A stretch of 64,000 bases of DNA. Source: Macrotis lagotis. Taxonomy: Eukaryota; Chordata; Mammalia; Peramelemorphia; Peramelidae. The position numbers and the translations under genes were made by a program. Below, in pieces: positions 49,515-60,200 of this stretch (position 1 is the first letter of the stretch; every line of letters starts with the position of its first letter). The notes below the pieces were generated by a model. It made no database searches, was not told where the DNA came from, and was given only the letters and a program-made list of their open reading frames with translations. Location of the stretch: NCBI RefSeq assembly GCF_037893015.1, contig NC_133660.1:161814937-161878936 (forward strand), in the 5' to 3' direction.

Positions 49515-49664
49515 GGCGGCTAGGTGGCACAGTGGATAAAGCACCGGCCCTGGAGTCAGGAGTACCTGGGTTCAAATCCGGTCTCAGACACTTAATAATT
49601 ACCTAGCTGTGTGGCCTTGGGCAAGTCACTTAACCCCACTGCTTTACAAAAACTTAAAAAAAAG
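49515..49664 (+). mobile_element. WSINE1-type CORE-SINE, close to consensus
   Basis: The least diverged copy by eye: intact head, GGTTCAAATCCGGTCTCAGA box B-like region and A tail. Confidence 0.88.
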
Positions 49665-49671
49665 AGTAGAT

Positions 49672-50420
49672 GTCAAGGACTTCAAACAAAGGATGGGTTC
49701 AAAGATCCAACTGTTTGTCAAGTTGTGACAAGAAAGCAATTCATGTGAGAAAAGACCTAGATATTCTAATGGACCAAAAACTCAACAACTTAAAAACTAT
49801 TATAATTTTGGGCTAAATTGATATTAGCATGATGCCCAAAATGAGATATTAGATTGCCCTAATGCCCTGTCAGATTCTGAGTTATTCTATCTAGTTCTGG
49901 GTAATCCCCTTAAGAATGATGAAGGATGGGGCAGCTAGGCGGAGCAGTGGATAGAGTTAGGAATACCTGACTCCTGGAGTCAGGAGTACCTGAATTCAAA
50001 TCTGGCCTCAGACACTTAATAATTACCTAGCTATGTGGCCTTTGGCAAGCCACTTGACCCCATTTGCCTTACCAAAAAACCTTAAAAAAAAAAAAGAATG
50101 GTGAAGGAACTTGAAATCATGGCCAAAAAAAAAAGCATTTGAATGAATTGGTGATTGTTAGGCTTCAGAAGACTTAGGTAAAGGGGTAGGGCGGTATCTT
50201 TCACATATTTAAAGAGTTGCCATGCAGAAGAGGCATTAAATTTGTTGTTCTTGGCCAAGAAGTGTAATACTGGTAGCAACTCTTAAGGAAGGAGAGTTCA
50301 GATAAACCTAAAGAAAAAATTCCCTAGCAATTAGAGCTGCCTCAAAAATGTGATAAATACCTCAGTTAGGTAGGGAGGTTCCTATAACTTGAGAATTTCA
50401 AGGTCAAGTATGGATGACAA
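49672..50420 (+). mobile_element. CR1/L3-clade LINE 3' relic split by a SINE
   Basis: Words such as TTAGGTAAAGGGGTAGGGCG, ATTTAAAGAGTTGCCATGCA and TTCCCTAGCAATTAGAGCTG follow the CR1/L3 ORF2 end and 3' UTR as seen in the 36-kb copy. The SINE at 49927 interrupts it. Confidence 0.65.
49927..50094 (+). mobile_element. WSINE1-type CORE-SINE with small internal duplication
   Basis: Complete SINE with an extra short repeat of the GAGTCAGGAGTACCTG region. Target duplication AGAATGATGAAGGA / AGAATGGTGAAGGA. It splits a CR1/L3 relic. Confidence 0.87.
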
Positions 50421-50870
50421 CCAGTGGTGACCCAGAGCCATAATTTTCTTTCAGTCTTTAGGACCATATTCCTTTTCTCAACAAGTCTTGACCTGCTTAC
50501 ACCCCTTGGGTGAGCAGCAAGGCACAAGTTATTTATCTTCCAAAAGGATGGTGGACAACTGGGCCTCATCATCTGCCCTACTGCAATATCTTAGGAACCA
50601 TTCAGTCTTCGTTGATCCCCACTAGACATATTCTCTCTCTCTCCCTTGCCTAATTTGAGTCCCTGGAAAGGAGGAACTGTCTTGTTTTTCATTTTGTATT
50701 CCCAGGATTTAATAATACTTGGCATAAAAGATTTTCTACCCATTTATCCTCTCATTCATCCATTCAAACAATGTATACAAATATCAGAAACCTAATATTT
50801 CTGATTATAACTTCTCCAGCCTTCCTAGACCTATCATTCACATTCATAATGATTGTTCCTCAGTACTTTT

Positions 50871-51017
50871 TTTTTTTAGGTTTTTGCAAGGCAAATGGGG
50901 TTAAGTGGCTTGCCCAAGGCCACACAGCTAGGTAATTAAGTATCTGAGACCGGATTTGAACCCAGGTACTCCTGACTCCAGGGCCAGTGCTTTATCCACT
51001 ATGCCACCTAGCAGCCC
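50871..51017 (-). mobile_element. WSINE1-type CORE-SINE, minus strand
   Basis: Complete minus-strand copy with a perfect target duplication TTCCTCAGTACTTTT (50856-50870 and 51018-51032). Confidence 0.9.
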
Positions 51018-51032
51018 TTCCTCAGTACTTTT

Positions 51033-51700
51033 TAAAGCCTTGCTCTGACTTCCTTTTCCTCACTTTCCATTCTCCACTTGTTAATCACTTCATCTCTGTA
51101 TTGTCCTCTACTCATAAATCCCTAATCCCTCCCACCAGATCACAATCTATCTCTTGTCAGACTTAAGCCTTGAATTATATCCATGAGCTGCCTTTTCTAT
51201 TCCAATTCATAGGCTGCAGAAGAAAGCAAAAGAAGCTAACACAACTGTGCATCCGAGGTACATTACAAATTTATGTTATTGATCTTCAACTGCTTTTGTT
51301 CCTTCCAAAATAATTCCTTATCCCATTTCCCACAGAAGCTACTACAAACTTTTCCCTCTATCCTCAGATCTCCCATACCATATGTTTACCTCACTTTCAG
51401 TTGTGGACCTTGACTCTTACTTTACTGAAAATATTTCACATAAATAATTTTTCCTCTTTGTCTCAAAACCTTTTTACATCATTTCTTTCTCTCCCATAGT
51501 TATCTAAGAGGTGGCCTTTCTCCTTGCAAAAGTCATCACCTTTATATTTGTATTTGCTTCCATACCCTCCTCTATTTTCCAGCTACTGCAATATTACCCA
51601 CCTCTGCCACCCCTCTCAAATCTTCAACCACTTCCTATCTACTGTTTCCTTCTCTACTGCTATAGACCTAGGCCCTCTTAACTTCTCTTTCTTGGTCTCA
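51033..51700 (+). mobile_element. L2-type LINE relic upstream of an inverted repeat
   Basis: Pyrimidine-rich coding remnant (EVAFLLAKVITFIFVFASIP-like at 51.5 kb) parallel to the 41.6-kb L2 copy. Confidence 0.5.
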
Positions 51701-51706
51701 TCAGGC

Positions 51707-51974
51707 CTGAAGGATCAGTAGGATTTGGATAACCAAGGAGGAGAATGGATAGCTTAGAGACAGAAAGGTCCTTGTATTTGCTTTTATTTTGTACTTTTTT
51801 GATCCAGTCAGCATTTATCAAGTGCCTTCTAGGTGCCATGCATAATTAGGTACTGGAGATGCAAATATAATGAATGGATCAAAATACAAAATACAAAGCA
51901 AATACAAGGATCTTCCTTTCTTTAACTCTACCCATTCTCCTCCATGGTTAATCCAAATCCTACTGATCCCTCAG
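51707..51974. repeat. Imperfect inverted repeat, arms about 104 bp
   Basis: The arm 51707-51810 pairs with 51871-51974. Shared words (arm 1 sense): AGGATCAGTAGGATTTGGAT, GGAGGAGAATGG and CCTTGTATTTGC. The 60-bp loop contains an MIR3/L3-like word (AGTGCCTTCTAGGTGCCATG). It lies 0.76 kb beyond the CEP135 stop. Confidence 0.88.
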
Positions 51975-52730
51975 AACCAATGAAGTTCCACATTTCCTAA
52001 GGCATTCCCTGGTTCTGGTAACCTACAGTCATTAGTTTTTCCTTTTCTCTGAGGAAATATTGAAAGTCTCCACCAGTCAGGTGACTTTCAGATTTTCCTA
52101 TAAAATGACTTCACTACTTCTCTGTCTCTTTTATGAATCTGGACTCAAGGCCCTCATCAGGATTATACCCAGTACTTTGTCATGTAATGCATCATGTCTT
52201 ATTTTAAAGCTCTCTGTGTTATCTTATCCCAATACTAAACTGGAAGGTTTTTGCTAAACACTACTCAGATACAAAGATAGTGCCTGGCTCATATAAAAAG
52301 CACTTAATGAAAATGGATTGTTGCCTCTTGAATTTTCATTTTAAATACTAGAAGTCTATGAACTAGAACCTCAGTGCTTTGGCTGCAGGGACAATCAATT
52401 CTAATTCTTTGCATTTCTGCATAGGGCTGAAGTAGCAGTACGGAATTGTGATTAGATCACTAGATTTAGTCAGAAGACTAGGATTCTCAATTTAAATGAG
52501 ATAATATAGGAAAATGTTTTTTAACTGTATAATGAAATAAAACTATAGGTTATTTTATTATTCTTACTGACATTCTAAAAAATGTTAAATGAATGAAAAA
52601 ATGGCTTTAAAAATTTGTGTTCTAAAAGGATAAAGTTTCAATCATCTTGGAAAATGCATGTATTATTTTTCTAAGTAGAACATAAGTGATCCAATATATA
52701 CACATACATAATACATACCTTTCTGTTTAT
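51975..52730. other. CEP135 3' flank and presumed 3' UTR
   Basis: L2-like tail words near 52.19-52.32 kb and a MIR-like piece at 52.43-52.50 kb; the part next to the stop should be CEP135 3' UTR. Confidence 0.5.
52554..52559 (-). promoter_or_regulatory. Candidate CEP135 poly(A) signal
   Basis: The minus strand reads AATAAA here, 172 bp after the CEP135 stop. It is the first canonical hexamer I noticed downstream and would give a short 3' UTR. Longer 3' UTR forms are possible, because further AATAAA hexamers occur in the AT-rich DNA beyond. Confidence 0.35.
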
Positions 52731-52884
52731 CTATTTCAGGTGGGAGTGATCAGGTGAATGCGAAGGAGATCTTCGCAAAGGAGAGCTACATGGAGGAGAT
52801 CTACGTGAAGGAGATCTACATGGAGAAGAGGTTCGGAAAGATGTAGCAAGACCATGTAGACGCATCTCCTGGATTGCTCGTTCT
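52731..52884 (-). CDS. CEP135: CEP135 terminal coding exon (C-terminus and stop)
   Basis: This exon encodes the last 50 residues of the centriole scaffold protein CEP135, which acts in cartwheel and centriole assembly. An acceptor (TTGTGTTACAG) precedes the exon at 52885. The first base completes an Arg codon split with the preceding exon, giving FERERAIQEMRLHGL across the junction. The frame ends in LRRSPSHSPDHSHLK and a TAG at 52731-52733. The RERAIQEMR block and the SPSHSP ending match CEP135 as I remember it; TSGA10, its closest relative, has a different tail. The marsupial tail looks expanded: residues 23-42 of the exon are four 5-residue units, each with an SP, encoded by a 15-bp tandem repeat at 52758-52817. 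The gene is only partly inside the window. Confidence 0.9.
52758..52817 (-). repeat. 15-bp coding minisatellite in the last CEP135 exon
   Basis: Four units of the type AGATCTCCTTCACGT encode RSPSR, RSPPC, SSPLR and RSPSH. Confidence 0.88.
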
Positions 52885-53019
52885 CTGTAACACAATATAC
52901 TTGTCAAATCCAAGAAATTTATACTAAAAGCATTACTTCCATATAAATGCTAATACTTTTTCAGAGTATTACTCTAATTATTGATAAAAAAGAATGGATT
53001 TTCAATTAATTAGGCAGGT

Positions 53020-53172
53020 ACCATATACATATATAAATATATGTATATATACATATATAAACACATACATATATACATATATAAAAGTCAAATCTGTCAT
53101 GCAAAATTTAAAGATCAATGATAAATAGAAAAATAATTCTAACACATACATATATATGTATGTATATATGAA
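53020..53172. repeat. TATACATA-type simple repeats
   Basis: Two TATACATATA blocks around a short non-repeat stretch, just upstream (minus strand) of the last CEP135 exon. Confidence 0.7.
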
Positions 53173-53284
53173 TGGGAGAAACACAAATCCATCCCTATTA
53201 ATTCCTGGAAATAATATGTGAAATAAATTGTAAAAGGAAGAACTAATATATTTAGGTAATTCTGACCACTGACATTGGTCTCTG

Positions 53285-53890
53285 CCTAACCATGGAATTT
53301 TAAGAGTTGGAAAGGACTTTGGTGACTATCTAGTTCAATTCCTATTCCAATGAACCTCATCTATAACATACCTCATATATGAATATCAAATGAGAGAGAA
53401 CCCACTACTGCCCAAGGTACTGCATTCCACATTTGAGTAGTTATAAAGTTTTTCTTTAAATTAAGTCTAATTTTGTCTATTACTTCCACCTGGGGCAAAA
53501 GCGAGCAAATCTAATTCTTCTTGGTAACAACCCTTCAAATACTTTAACACAGTTATCACGTTCTTAGTTCTCCACCCACCCCAATCTTCCCTTCACCAGG
53601 TAGTCATCCCTGTAGTACTTTCAACTGACCCTCATATAGATAAACTCAGTAGCCTTCACCATCAGGGTTGCCATCCTATGCATATTCTCCAATTTATTAA
53701 TGTATTTCCTAAAATGTGTTGCCAATTGCTTAAAATAATATCCCAGATATGGCTTGACCAGGGTAGAATATAGCTGGACTACAAGGCTCCTATTCCAATA
53801 ATCAAAAATTGCATCACATTTTTTTTGGCTGTTATGTAACATTTGACTTATACTAAGCTCGCTGTCCACTAAAACCTTTAGATCTTCTTC
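53285..53890 (-). mobile_element. CR1/L3-clade LINE 3' end, minus strand, in a CEP135 intron
   Basis: An 82-codon open stretch on the minus strand contains VVQLYSTLVKPYLGYY, HFRKYINKLENMHRMATLMV, equivalent to the CR1 ORF2 C-terminus (LYSALVRPHLEYC, ERVQRRATRMV). It is followed by the CR1 3' region down to 53.29 kb. Confidence 0.75.
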
Positions 53891-54674
53891 AGATCAATTA
53901 CTTTTGAGACAAATTTTCAAAGTCTTTTACTTTGGAAAGGAATTTGTTTTTTCAAGATTGGATCTTCTTATCTGGTCTGAGCTGAAATTGTAGGTTGGTG
54001 GCCCCCATTCCCAGAGGCTCATCATATTGGTCACAGGTCTACTGAAGATACCTAAACAGTTTTATTCCTACAGCAACTCAACTCTCAAACCTCCACAGTG
54101 GAGACTACAAGAATGCAATCTAGCACAGAAAGAAACTTTAAAAAAAACCCCACAACTATGACTATTGGCACCAAACATATCACCATATCATGACTGGGTA
54201 CTATATCACACCACTGATCATATCAGCTACAATTATTATCAAATCTAAAACAAACTGACAATACATGCTAAGATAGATGTTCACAATGCATTGGCATTGA
54301 ATACTAGAATACTAGAATAACATAATTTTTATGTTTCAGCACCAGTGGTCCTTTGAAATTATAAGTGAATACAATCTTATAAAATCTACCAATACTTCTG
54401 CGAACACAACTTCTATGTGTTTACATTGATCTGAAAGTCAACAAAGTTATTCATGTCAAATGAATCAAAAAAATTTCCATTCCTATTTTTCCCCAATCTT
54501 TTCCTTAGTTCCTTACATCAGTCCTCTTTCCCGCTACCTAAAACTCTCTTCTCAAAACAATGACTGAAACATTAGTTATTTTCATTTAATCATGAGTCCT
54601 TTTCAGATCTGATTTCTGCTGATAAATTATTTCAAGGAATTATTGGGGGGGGGAACAGAAATAATCTAAGTTTC
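53891..54674. other. CEP135 intronic DNA, nothing recognised
   Basis: No exon or clear repeat. Confidence 0.45.
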
Positions 54675-54827
54675 TTTTTTTTTTTTTTTTTGCAAGGCAA
54701 ATGGGGTTAAGTGGCTTGCCCAAGGTGACACAGCTAGGTAATTAGTAAATGTCTGAGGCCAGATTTGAACTCAGGTATTCCTGACTCCAGGACTGGTGCA
54801 CTATCTACTGCACCACCTAGCTGCCCC
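54675..54827 (-). mobile_element. WSINE1-type CORE-SINE in the last CEP135 intron
   Basis: Long T run, then a SINE reading on the minus strand and so in CEP135 sense orientation. Target duplication AATCTAAGTTTCT / AATCTGAGTTTCT. Confidence 0.88.
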
Positions 54828-55059
54828 AGAATCTGAGTTTCTAACAGGGAAAAAACCCCAAAGTCTAGAACTCATTGCCTTGAAGACAGATTAATTATCT
54901 CTCCATTTTTTTCCCTAAGAATAAGTCTAGCTTTCTTCCCTAAGGCTTCCACATGCTGGAGAGTCTTCCTACTTCAATTTCCAAATCTAGCTTTAATGAG
55001 TACTAATAATAATGTTGATACACATTGAATAGACCATCCATAGTCTTTGGTTCTGGAGT

Positions 55060-55160
55060 TTTTGCCACCTTGAGTTTGTAAACATTCAAAAGATCTAAAG
55101 ACTGACCTTTCTGTTGAGGGAAACAAGGAACAGTTCAACATGCTGTTAAAAAACATGGAA
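55060..55160 (+). mobile_element. 5' part of an older L1/HAL1 tail
   Basis: The left half of the element interrupted by the L1 at 55161. The target word AACATGGAAAG links it to the right half. Confidence 0.5.
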
Positions 55161-55840
55161 AGCGATCCAGCAATACCACTACTGGGTCTATACACTGAAG
55201 AGATGATGAAAAAGGGAAAAACCTTACTTGTACAAAAATATTCATAGCAGCCCTGTTTGTGGTGACAAAGAATTGGAAATCAAGTAATTGTCCTTCAACT
55301 GGGGAATGGCTTAGCAAACTGTGGTATATGTATGTCATGGAACACTATTGTTCTATTAGAAACCAGGAGAGATGGGAATTCAGGGAAGCCTGGAGGGATT
55401 TGCATGAACTGATGCTGAGTGAGATGAGCAGAACCAGAAAAACACTGTACACCCTAATAGAAACATGGGGGCGATGATCAACCTTGATGAACTTGTTCAT
55501 TCCATCAGTGTGACAACCAGGGATAATTTGGGGCTGTCTGCAATGCAGAATACCATCTGTATCCAGAGAAAGAACCGTGAATTTTGAACAAAGTCCAAGG
55601 ACTATATCCCAATTTGACGGTAGGAAAAAAAACCTGATATCTTATTGTCTGATCTTACTATCTCTTATACTTTATGTTTCTTCCTTAAGGATATGATTTC
55701 TCTCTCATCACATTCATTTTGGATCAATGTATGCCATGGAAACAATGTAAAGACTGGCAAATTGCCTTCTGTGTGTGGGGGGAGGGAAGTAAGATTAGGG
55801 GAAAAATTGTAAAACTCAAAATAAATAAAATCTTAAAAAA
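55161..55840 (+). mobile_element. L1 ORF2 C-terminus and 3' UTR, nested in an older L1/HAL1 tail
   Basis: It includes VTKNWKSSNCPSTGEWLSKL and MEHYCSIRNQERWEFREAWR, equivalent to the human L1 MEYYAAIKNDE region. The target duplication around AATGGAAAG/ACATGGAAAG splits an older L1/HAL1 tail that resumes at 55841. It lies in the last CEP135 intron. Confidence 0.85.
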
Positions 55841-56180
55841 AATGGAAAGACCTACATGAAAGTGAAGTGAACAGAAACGAACCAGAACATTGTATGTAGT
55901 AAGAGCAATACTGATAAATTATTCTCAGCCCCATACAATGATCTAAGACAATTCTGAGGAACTTATGAAGAAAAATACTATCCACTTCCAGAGAAAGAAC
56001 TAATGGAGTCTGAATACAGACTGAAGCATACTTTTTTTTTTATTTTTTTTGATCTGTGCTTTATTTTATAGCATGACTAGAAATATGTTTCACATGACTC
56101 CAAATGTATGATCTATGTCAAATTGCCTGCCTTCTCAAGAATGGGGAGGGAGAAAATTTTAAAACTCAAAATTTTATTTT
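55841..56180 (+). mobile_element. Older L1/HAL1 3' end (right half)
   Basis: It shows the GACCTACATGAAAGTGAAGT start, the GAGTCTGAATACAGACTGAA word shared with the HAL1-like copy at 40.7 kb, and an A/T-rich 3' UTR. Confidence 0.7.
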
Positions 56181-56850
56181 TTTAAAACTATTTTCTTTTT
56201 CCCAATTACATGTAAAGACAATTTTCAACATTTATTTTTTTAAAAATTTAATTTTCAAATTTCCTCCCACCCCTCTTAAAAAGTTAATTATTTTAAATAG
56301 GTTTTTTTGTGCGATCATATAAAACAGATTTCCATATTAATTATGTTGGGAAAGAGGAAATGGAACAAAAGAAAACACACACACAAAATAAAGTAAAAAC
56401 AATATACTTTGTTATGTATTCAGACTCCAATTCTTTTTGGATGTGGACAGCATTTTCTATTTATGAGCTCTTATTGTACTGACAAGAGCCAAGTTATCCA
56501 GCATTCATTATCACATAACATTGCTATTACTGGGTACAATGTTTTCTTGCTTCTGCTCTCTTCACTTTTTATCAGTTTATGTAAATCTTTCCAGGTGTTC
56601 CAAAATCATCCTGCTTGTCATTTCTTACAGTACAATAGTATTCTATTACATCCATATATCACAATTTGCTCAGTCATTCCCCAATGAGCATCCTCTAAAT
56701 TTCCACAAAAAGACTGCTATAGATATTTTTGTACATATCTTTTTTTTCCCTTTTCTCTGATTTCTTTGGGATAGACATAGTAGGGGTATTACTGGATCAA
56801 AGGGTAAGCACAGTTTGCCCTTTGGACATAAGAATTCAAAATTAAAAAAT
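56181..56850 (-). mobile_element. L1/HAL1 3' end, minus strand
   Basis: Minus-strand L1 ORF2 C-terminus and 3' UTR. The plus strand carries recognisable reverse complements such as CCCCAATGAGCATCCTCTAA and TTACTGGGTACAATGTTTTC. Diverged and without an open frame. Confidence 0.65.
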
Positions 56851-57895
56851 ACAAATGTTAAAATTTCCTTTTACATGTAACTTTTTTTTATTAGGTTCCC
56901 TTAAAAGGAAAGATGCAGATAATACAGCAAATCCTGAGCACAGTATAGCAAATCTTAGCCCTGTATCAAGGGAAATCTCACCTAGGATCCCTGTTCTTAA
57001 GGAGTATGATTGTCAAACTCTATATGGATCATATGTACTCCCTTAAGGATTTGAGATCTCATTGATATGAATATTCATAGCTTTAATCCATACATGGGCT
57101 GACTATCCTGAGTTACTCTCATCCCTGTCCTCCCATAAATTCCTGATGGTGAAGGGAAGGGACAGAACAGGTACCATTTGTGTTCACACAATGACATGAG
57201 AATTATCTTGTCATTGTGTGAACACAAATGGTACCTGATGATGTCCATGAACTCTTCCTTACTCTTGCTAAGTGACAAGTCGGTTTATTTTTCTTGTCTT
57301 TATGGGCTAACATGCTTTATGATAAGAATATCAGAACTGATATGATTCAGATATGGTAATAGATAAAACTCACTGGTCAGTTGACAAGGAGCTTATACTG
57401 AGAGTATTAACAATTCATTTAATGCTTACAGACAGACTAAAATTTGTGATCCTCAAATTATTCTGCATTCATTTCCACCACTCTGCCACTGTTATTGCAG
57501 AAATGGATAGGCATTGTTTGGATTGAAGGTCATTTTGTATTTTAATTTGTTTAATAAGTTGCGAATGCCAAAGAATTCATCATCAAGTGGTCACCCTTTC
57601 ATGATGGCCTCTCCATATTTAGCTAAGCTCATCCACAGAAAGGGAATGTAATCTTTATCCAGTACCATACTAAAACACTTTCGAGTATGATAGAATCTGT
57701 GTGTGTTTATGCTATATTTGCAAGGCCTTTAAGGAATGAGAGTCACCTCTATGCTACAATAAAGCATCAGAGTAGTACTTTGTGTAGGAACTTCTATGAT
57801 TATAGATAGTATTACTCATATAGCTTAATCATGTGTTAATGTAGCAACTTAAAAATCAGATAGTATATCAATTTATACTATAAATTTTTCCTTAC
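56851..57895. other. CEP135 intronic DNA with the perfect hairpin
   Basis: Apart from the hairpin at 57168 no repeat family is recognised. Confidence 0.5.
57168..57237. repeat. Perfect 29-bp inverted repeat (hairpin) in a CEP135 intron
   Basis: The arm 57168-57196 (CAGGTACCATTTGTGTTCAC...) is the exact reverse complement of 57209-57237, with a 12-nt spacer. No mismatch was found. Confidence 0.93.
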
Positions 57896-58000
57896 CGTTC
57901 AAATTGCTCAGTTAAAAGCTGCCTTTTTAAAAGCTCGTTGTCTGACTGCAATTGTGTAATTTTACCTCGAAGTGTGTTAGTCTCTCGTATATGAGTGGCT
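57896..58000 (-). CDS. CEP135: CEP135 penultimate coding exon
   Basis: A 105-bp exon flanked by an acceptor (AAATTTTTTTTAG) and a donor (CG|GTAAGG). It enters on the third base of a Leu codon and leaves after two bases of an Arg codon, fitting both neighbouring exons. It encodes THIRETNTLRGKITQLQSDN followed by ELLKRQLLTEQFE, a continuous heptad-type coiled coil with no stop. The block aligns with the CEP135 stretch just before the RERAIQEMR motif, where TSGA10 is also similar. The frame was read directly from the sequence; the gene identity rests on remembered family sequences. Confidence 0.9.
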
Positions 58001-58195
58001 CTAAAAAAAATTTGCAATCATAAAGAAAAAGTGAAAAATATTTTATTTTGCATTTTTCCAATAAAGATGAACTTCTGGGAAGGAACATGAAAGAACTATA
58101 TATAGCTATAGGAAGACCTCAAAAGTAACTGTTCACAGGTTATAGGTTAAGAGTTTGCAAGAAAACATGCTGCAAATTACAAATAAGAGAACTGC

Positions 58196-58323
58196 AAATG
58201 TATACCATGGAAACAGTGTAAAGACTGTCAAAATGCCTACTGTGGGGGGCTGGGAGAGGGAGAGAAGTAAGATTAGGGGAAAAGTTGTAAAACTCAAAAT
58301 AAACAAAATCTTTAAGCAAAAAA
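58196..58323 (+). mobile_element. Short L1 3' UTR insertion in a CEP135 intron
   Basis: About 130 bp of L1 3' UTR (TATACCATGGAAACAGTGTA to the A tail). Imperfect target duplication AAGAGAACTGCAAAT / AAGAGAATTGTGAAT. Confidence 0.8.
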
Positions 58324-60184
58324 AAGAGAATTGTGAATCAGAACAACTGAGGTTTCACTTTACAACAGAGCAGATAATCATTTGAAAGAGTTTGGTTTGA
58401 CTACGCAAAAAAGATAAGATTAAGTGCATTAAGAATGTCTTCAATTCAGATTTAACATTCACTTGAATTCATAGAATAGGGTATGGCCATCAATCTATGA
58501 CAAAAAAAAAATCGATGAATTTGGAACTAGAACTGAATAGGAAGAAGGAAGGATGGATTGTAAAATTCTTTTACTGGCCCCAAGTTACCCATAAAAGCAA
58601 AAGACCATTTTATAAATATCAATAATCTATCACTCTCATTATAAAATAACAAGAAAAGGAAATCAAGTAGGTAAAAATAATAAAAAAGATGCAAATTGTC
58701 AATCCTGAAGGAGTTGTGAAAAGATAAATCTATACCTGTATAAAATATGTATTAAACATAGGTAAAAATACATACTTGGACACAGGTGATATACCTATCC
58801 ATATGATACAGATAGATAAATAAACAGATGTCAATTTTGCACATGTCCTTCTTGGTTGTATATATAACTAAGCCTCTGAGGGTAGCAGACCTCATTCACT
58901 GTCATAGGAGGCCACTTTACTTACCTTTTTCTTTTAAAAGAAGGGAGATTTCAACTGTGTGCTATTTGTAGGCAATAACTGAAAAATGACAATAGTATAA
59001 AAAGCCAAAGTTTTCAACAATAGGAAAGAGTAGTAAAGTATAACTAAAGAGTTGTGAGATCAAAACCAGATCAGAATCAGGCAACAACAAGTCTACAGAT
59101 TACTAGGGCTATATAAGAGCTTGAAACAAATTGAATATTCATTGAATCTTAGAAATCTGATTTAAACACAAACTGAAAGATAAGAAATTGAGGCCCAGAG
59201 AAATGCACAAAGTCATGAACCAATATAAGCAGAAGAGTCAGGAAAGAAACAAAGGTCTCCTAACTATCATATTTCAGTGTTCATGACAAAAACAACAACA
59301 ATAACAATCAATTTTTATATAGGTTAGGTTTGAAAAGTGTTTTACATAAATTATCTTATACAAACAAAACATAAGAAATATAAAGAAAGTAATTACAGAT
59401 ATTATTAGCCCTATTTTACAGATGAAAACATGGTGGTTCAGAGGTAAAATAACTTATTCATGATAATAATTCAGTAACAATGCCAGAGAATAATTTAAAT
59501 CTATAGTGGACACTTGGATCGATCCAACATTTCATCCAGTACAACACAACTTCTACTACACTACAATAATGACTAATTATGTTGCGATGAAGAACACTAA
59601 AAAAGGAAAAGGATAGAAGTTTAAACAAGAAAAGAAATTTAAAAAATGAATCTCAAGAGGCAGAAGGGAAAACCGACCCATGTTAAGAGGCTGGAATAGA
59701 AAAATGTTTTATAGAAAAATATACCGAACATTTGAAAATAGAAAGTCAATTTAAGTTCTTTCTAAAGAGTGTAAAGCAGGATACTCCAAGGAGGAAGCAG
59801 CTGCTTGGTCTCCAGGAATGACCAACTAAACCTATGATTACTATGAGTGAAGAGAGAAATCAGCCAGTAAGAGGTATTTGAACAAATGAACTCTAATGGT
59901 GGTTGTTGACTCTCTAATGAGGCATGATGTGGGATGTATCAACTTGAAAAAAGTAGACAGAGTTCCTGTCTTAAAAGGGATACAGTAGAGAATTTTCCTC
60001 AAAAACTGTCAAAACACAAGATGATTACTCACTTCTGAACATTCCTGTGGGTAGCAAATGATACTGGCAGTTGCCAAGTATAGGGTAAGATGGCAAAGAA
60101 AGAGAGAAAAGAAGAAATGAGAAGTTTAAAACTGGTTAGGAAGATGGTATATGAGAGGAGGATTAGAATTTCTGGACTAAGGTT
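58324..60184. other. CEP135 intronic DNA, mostly unassigned
   Basis: MIR relics at 59.2-59.5 kb; nothing else recognised. Confidence 0.45.
59290..59520 (-). mobile_element. MIR relic in a CEP135 intron
   Basis: GAAAAGTGTTTTACATAAAT and CCCTATTTTACAGATGAAAA; a further MIR-like core is at 59175-59230. Confidence 0.55.
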
Positions 60185-60200
60185 TAAAATACAGCTCCTG

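Noticed and set aside
9408-54827. tRNA genes at the SINE heads
   Set aside because: The GGTTCAAATCC words are box B remnants inside SINEs; no intact cloverleaf with flanks was seen.
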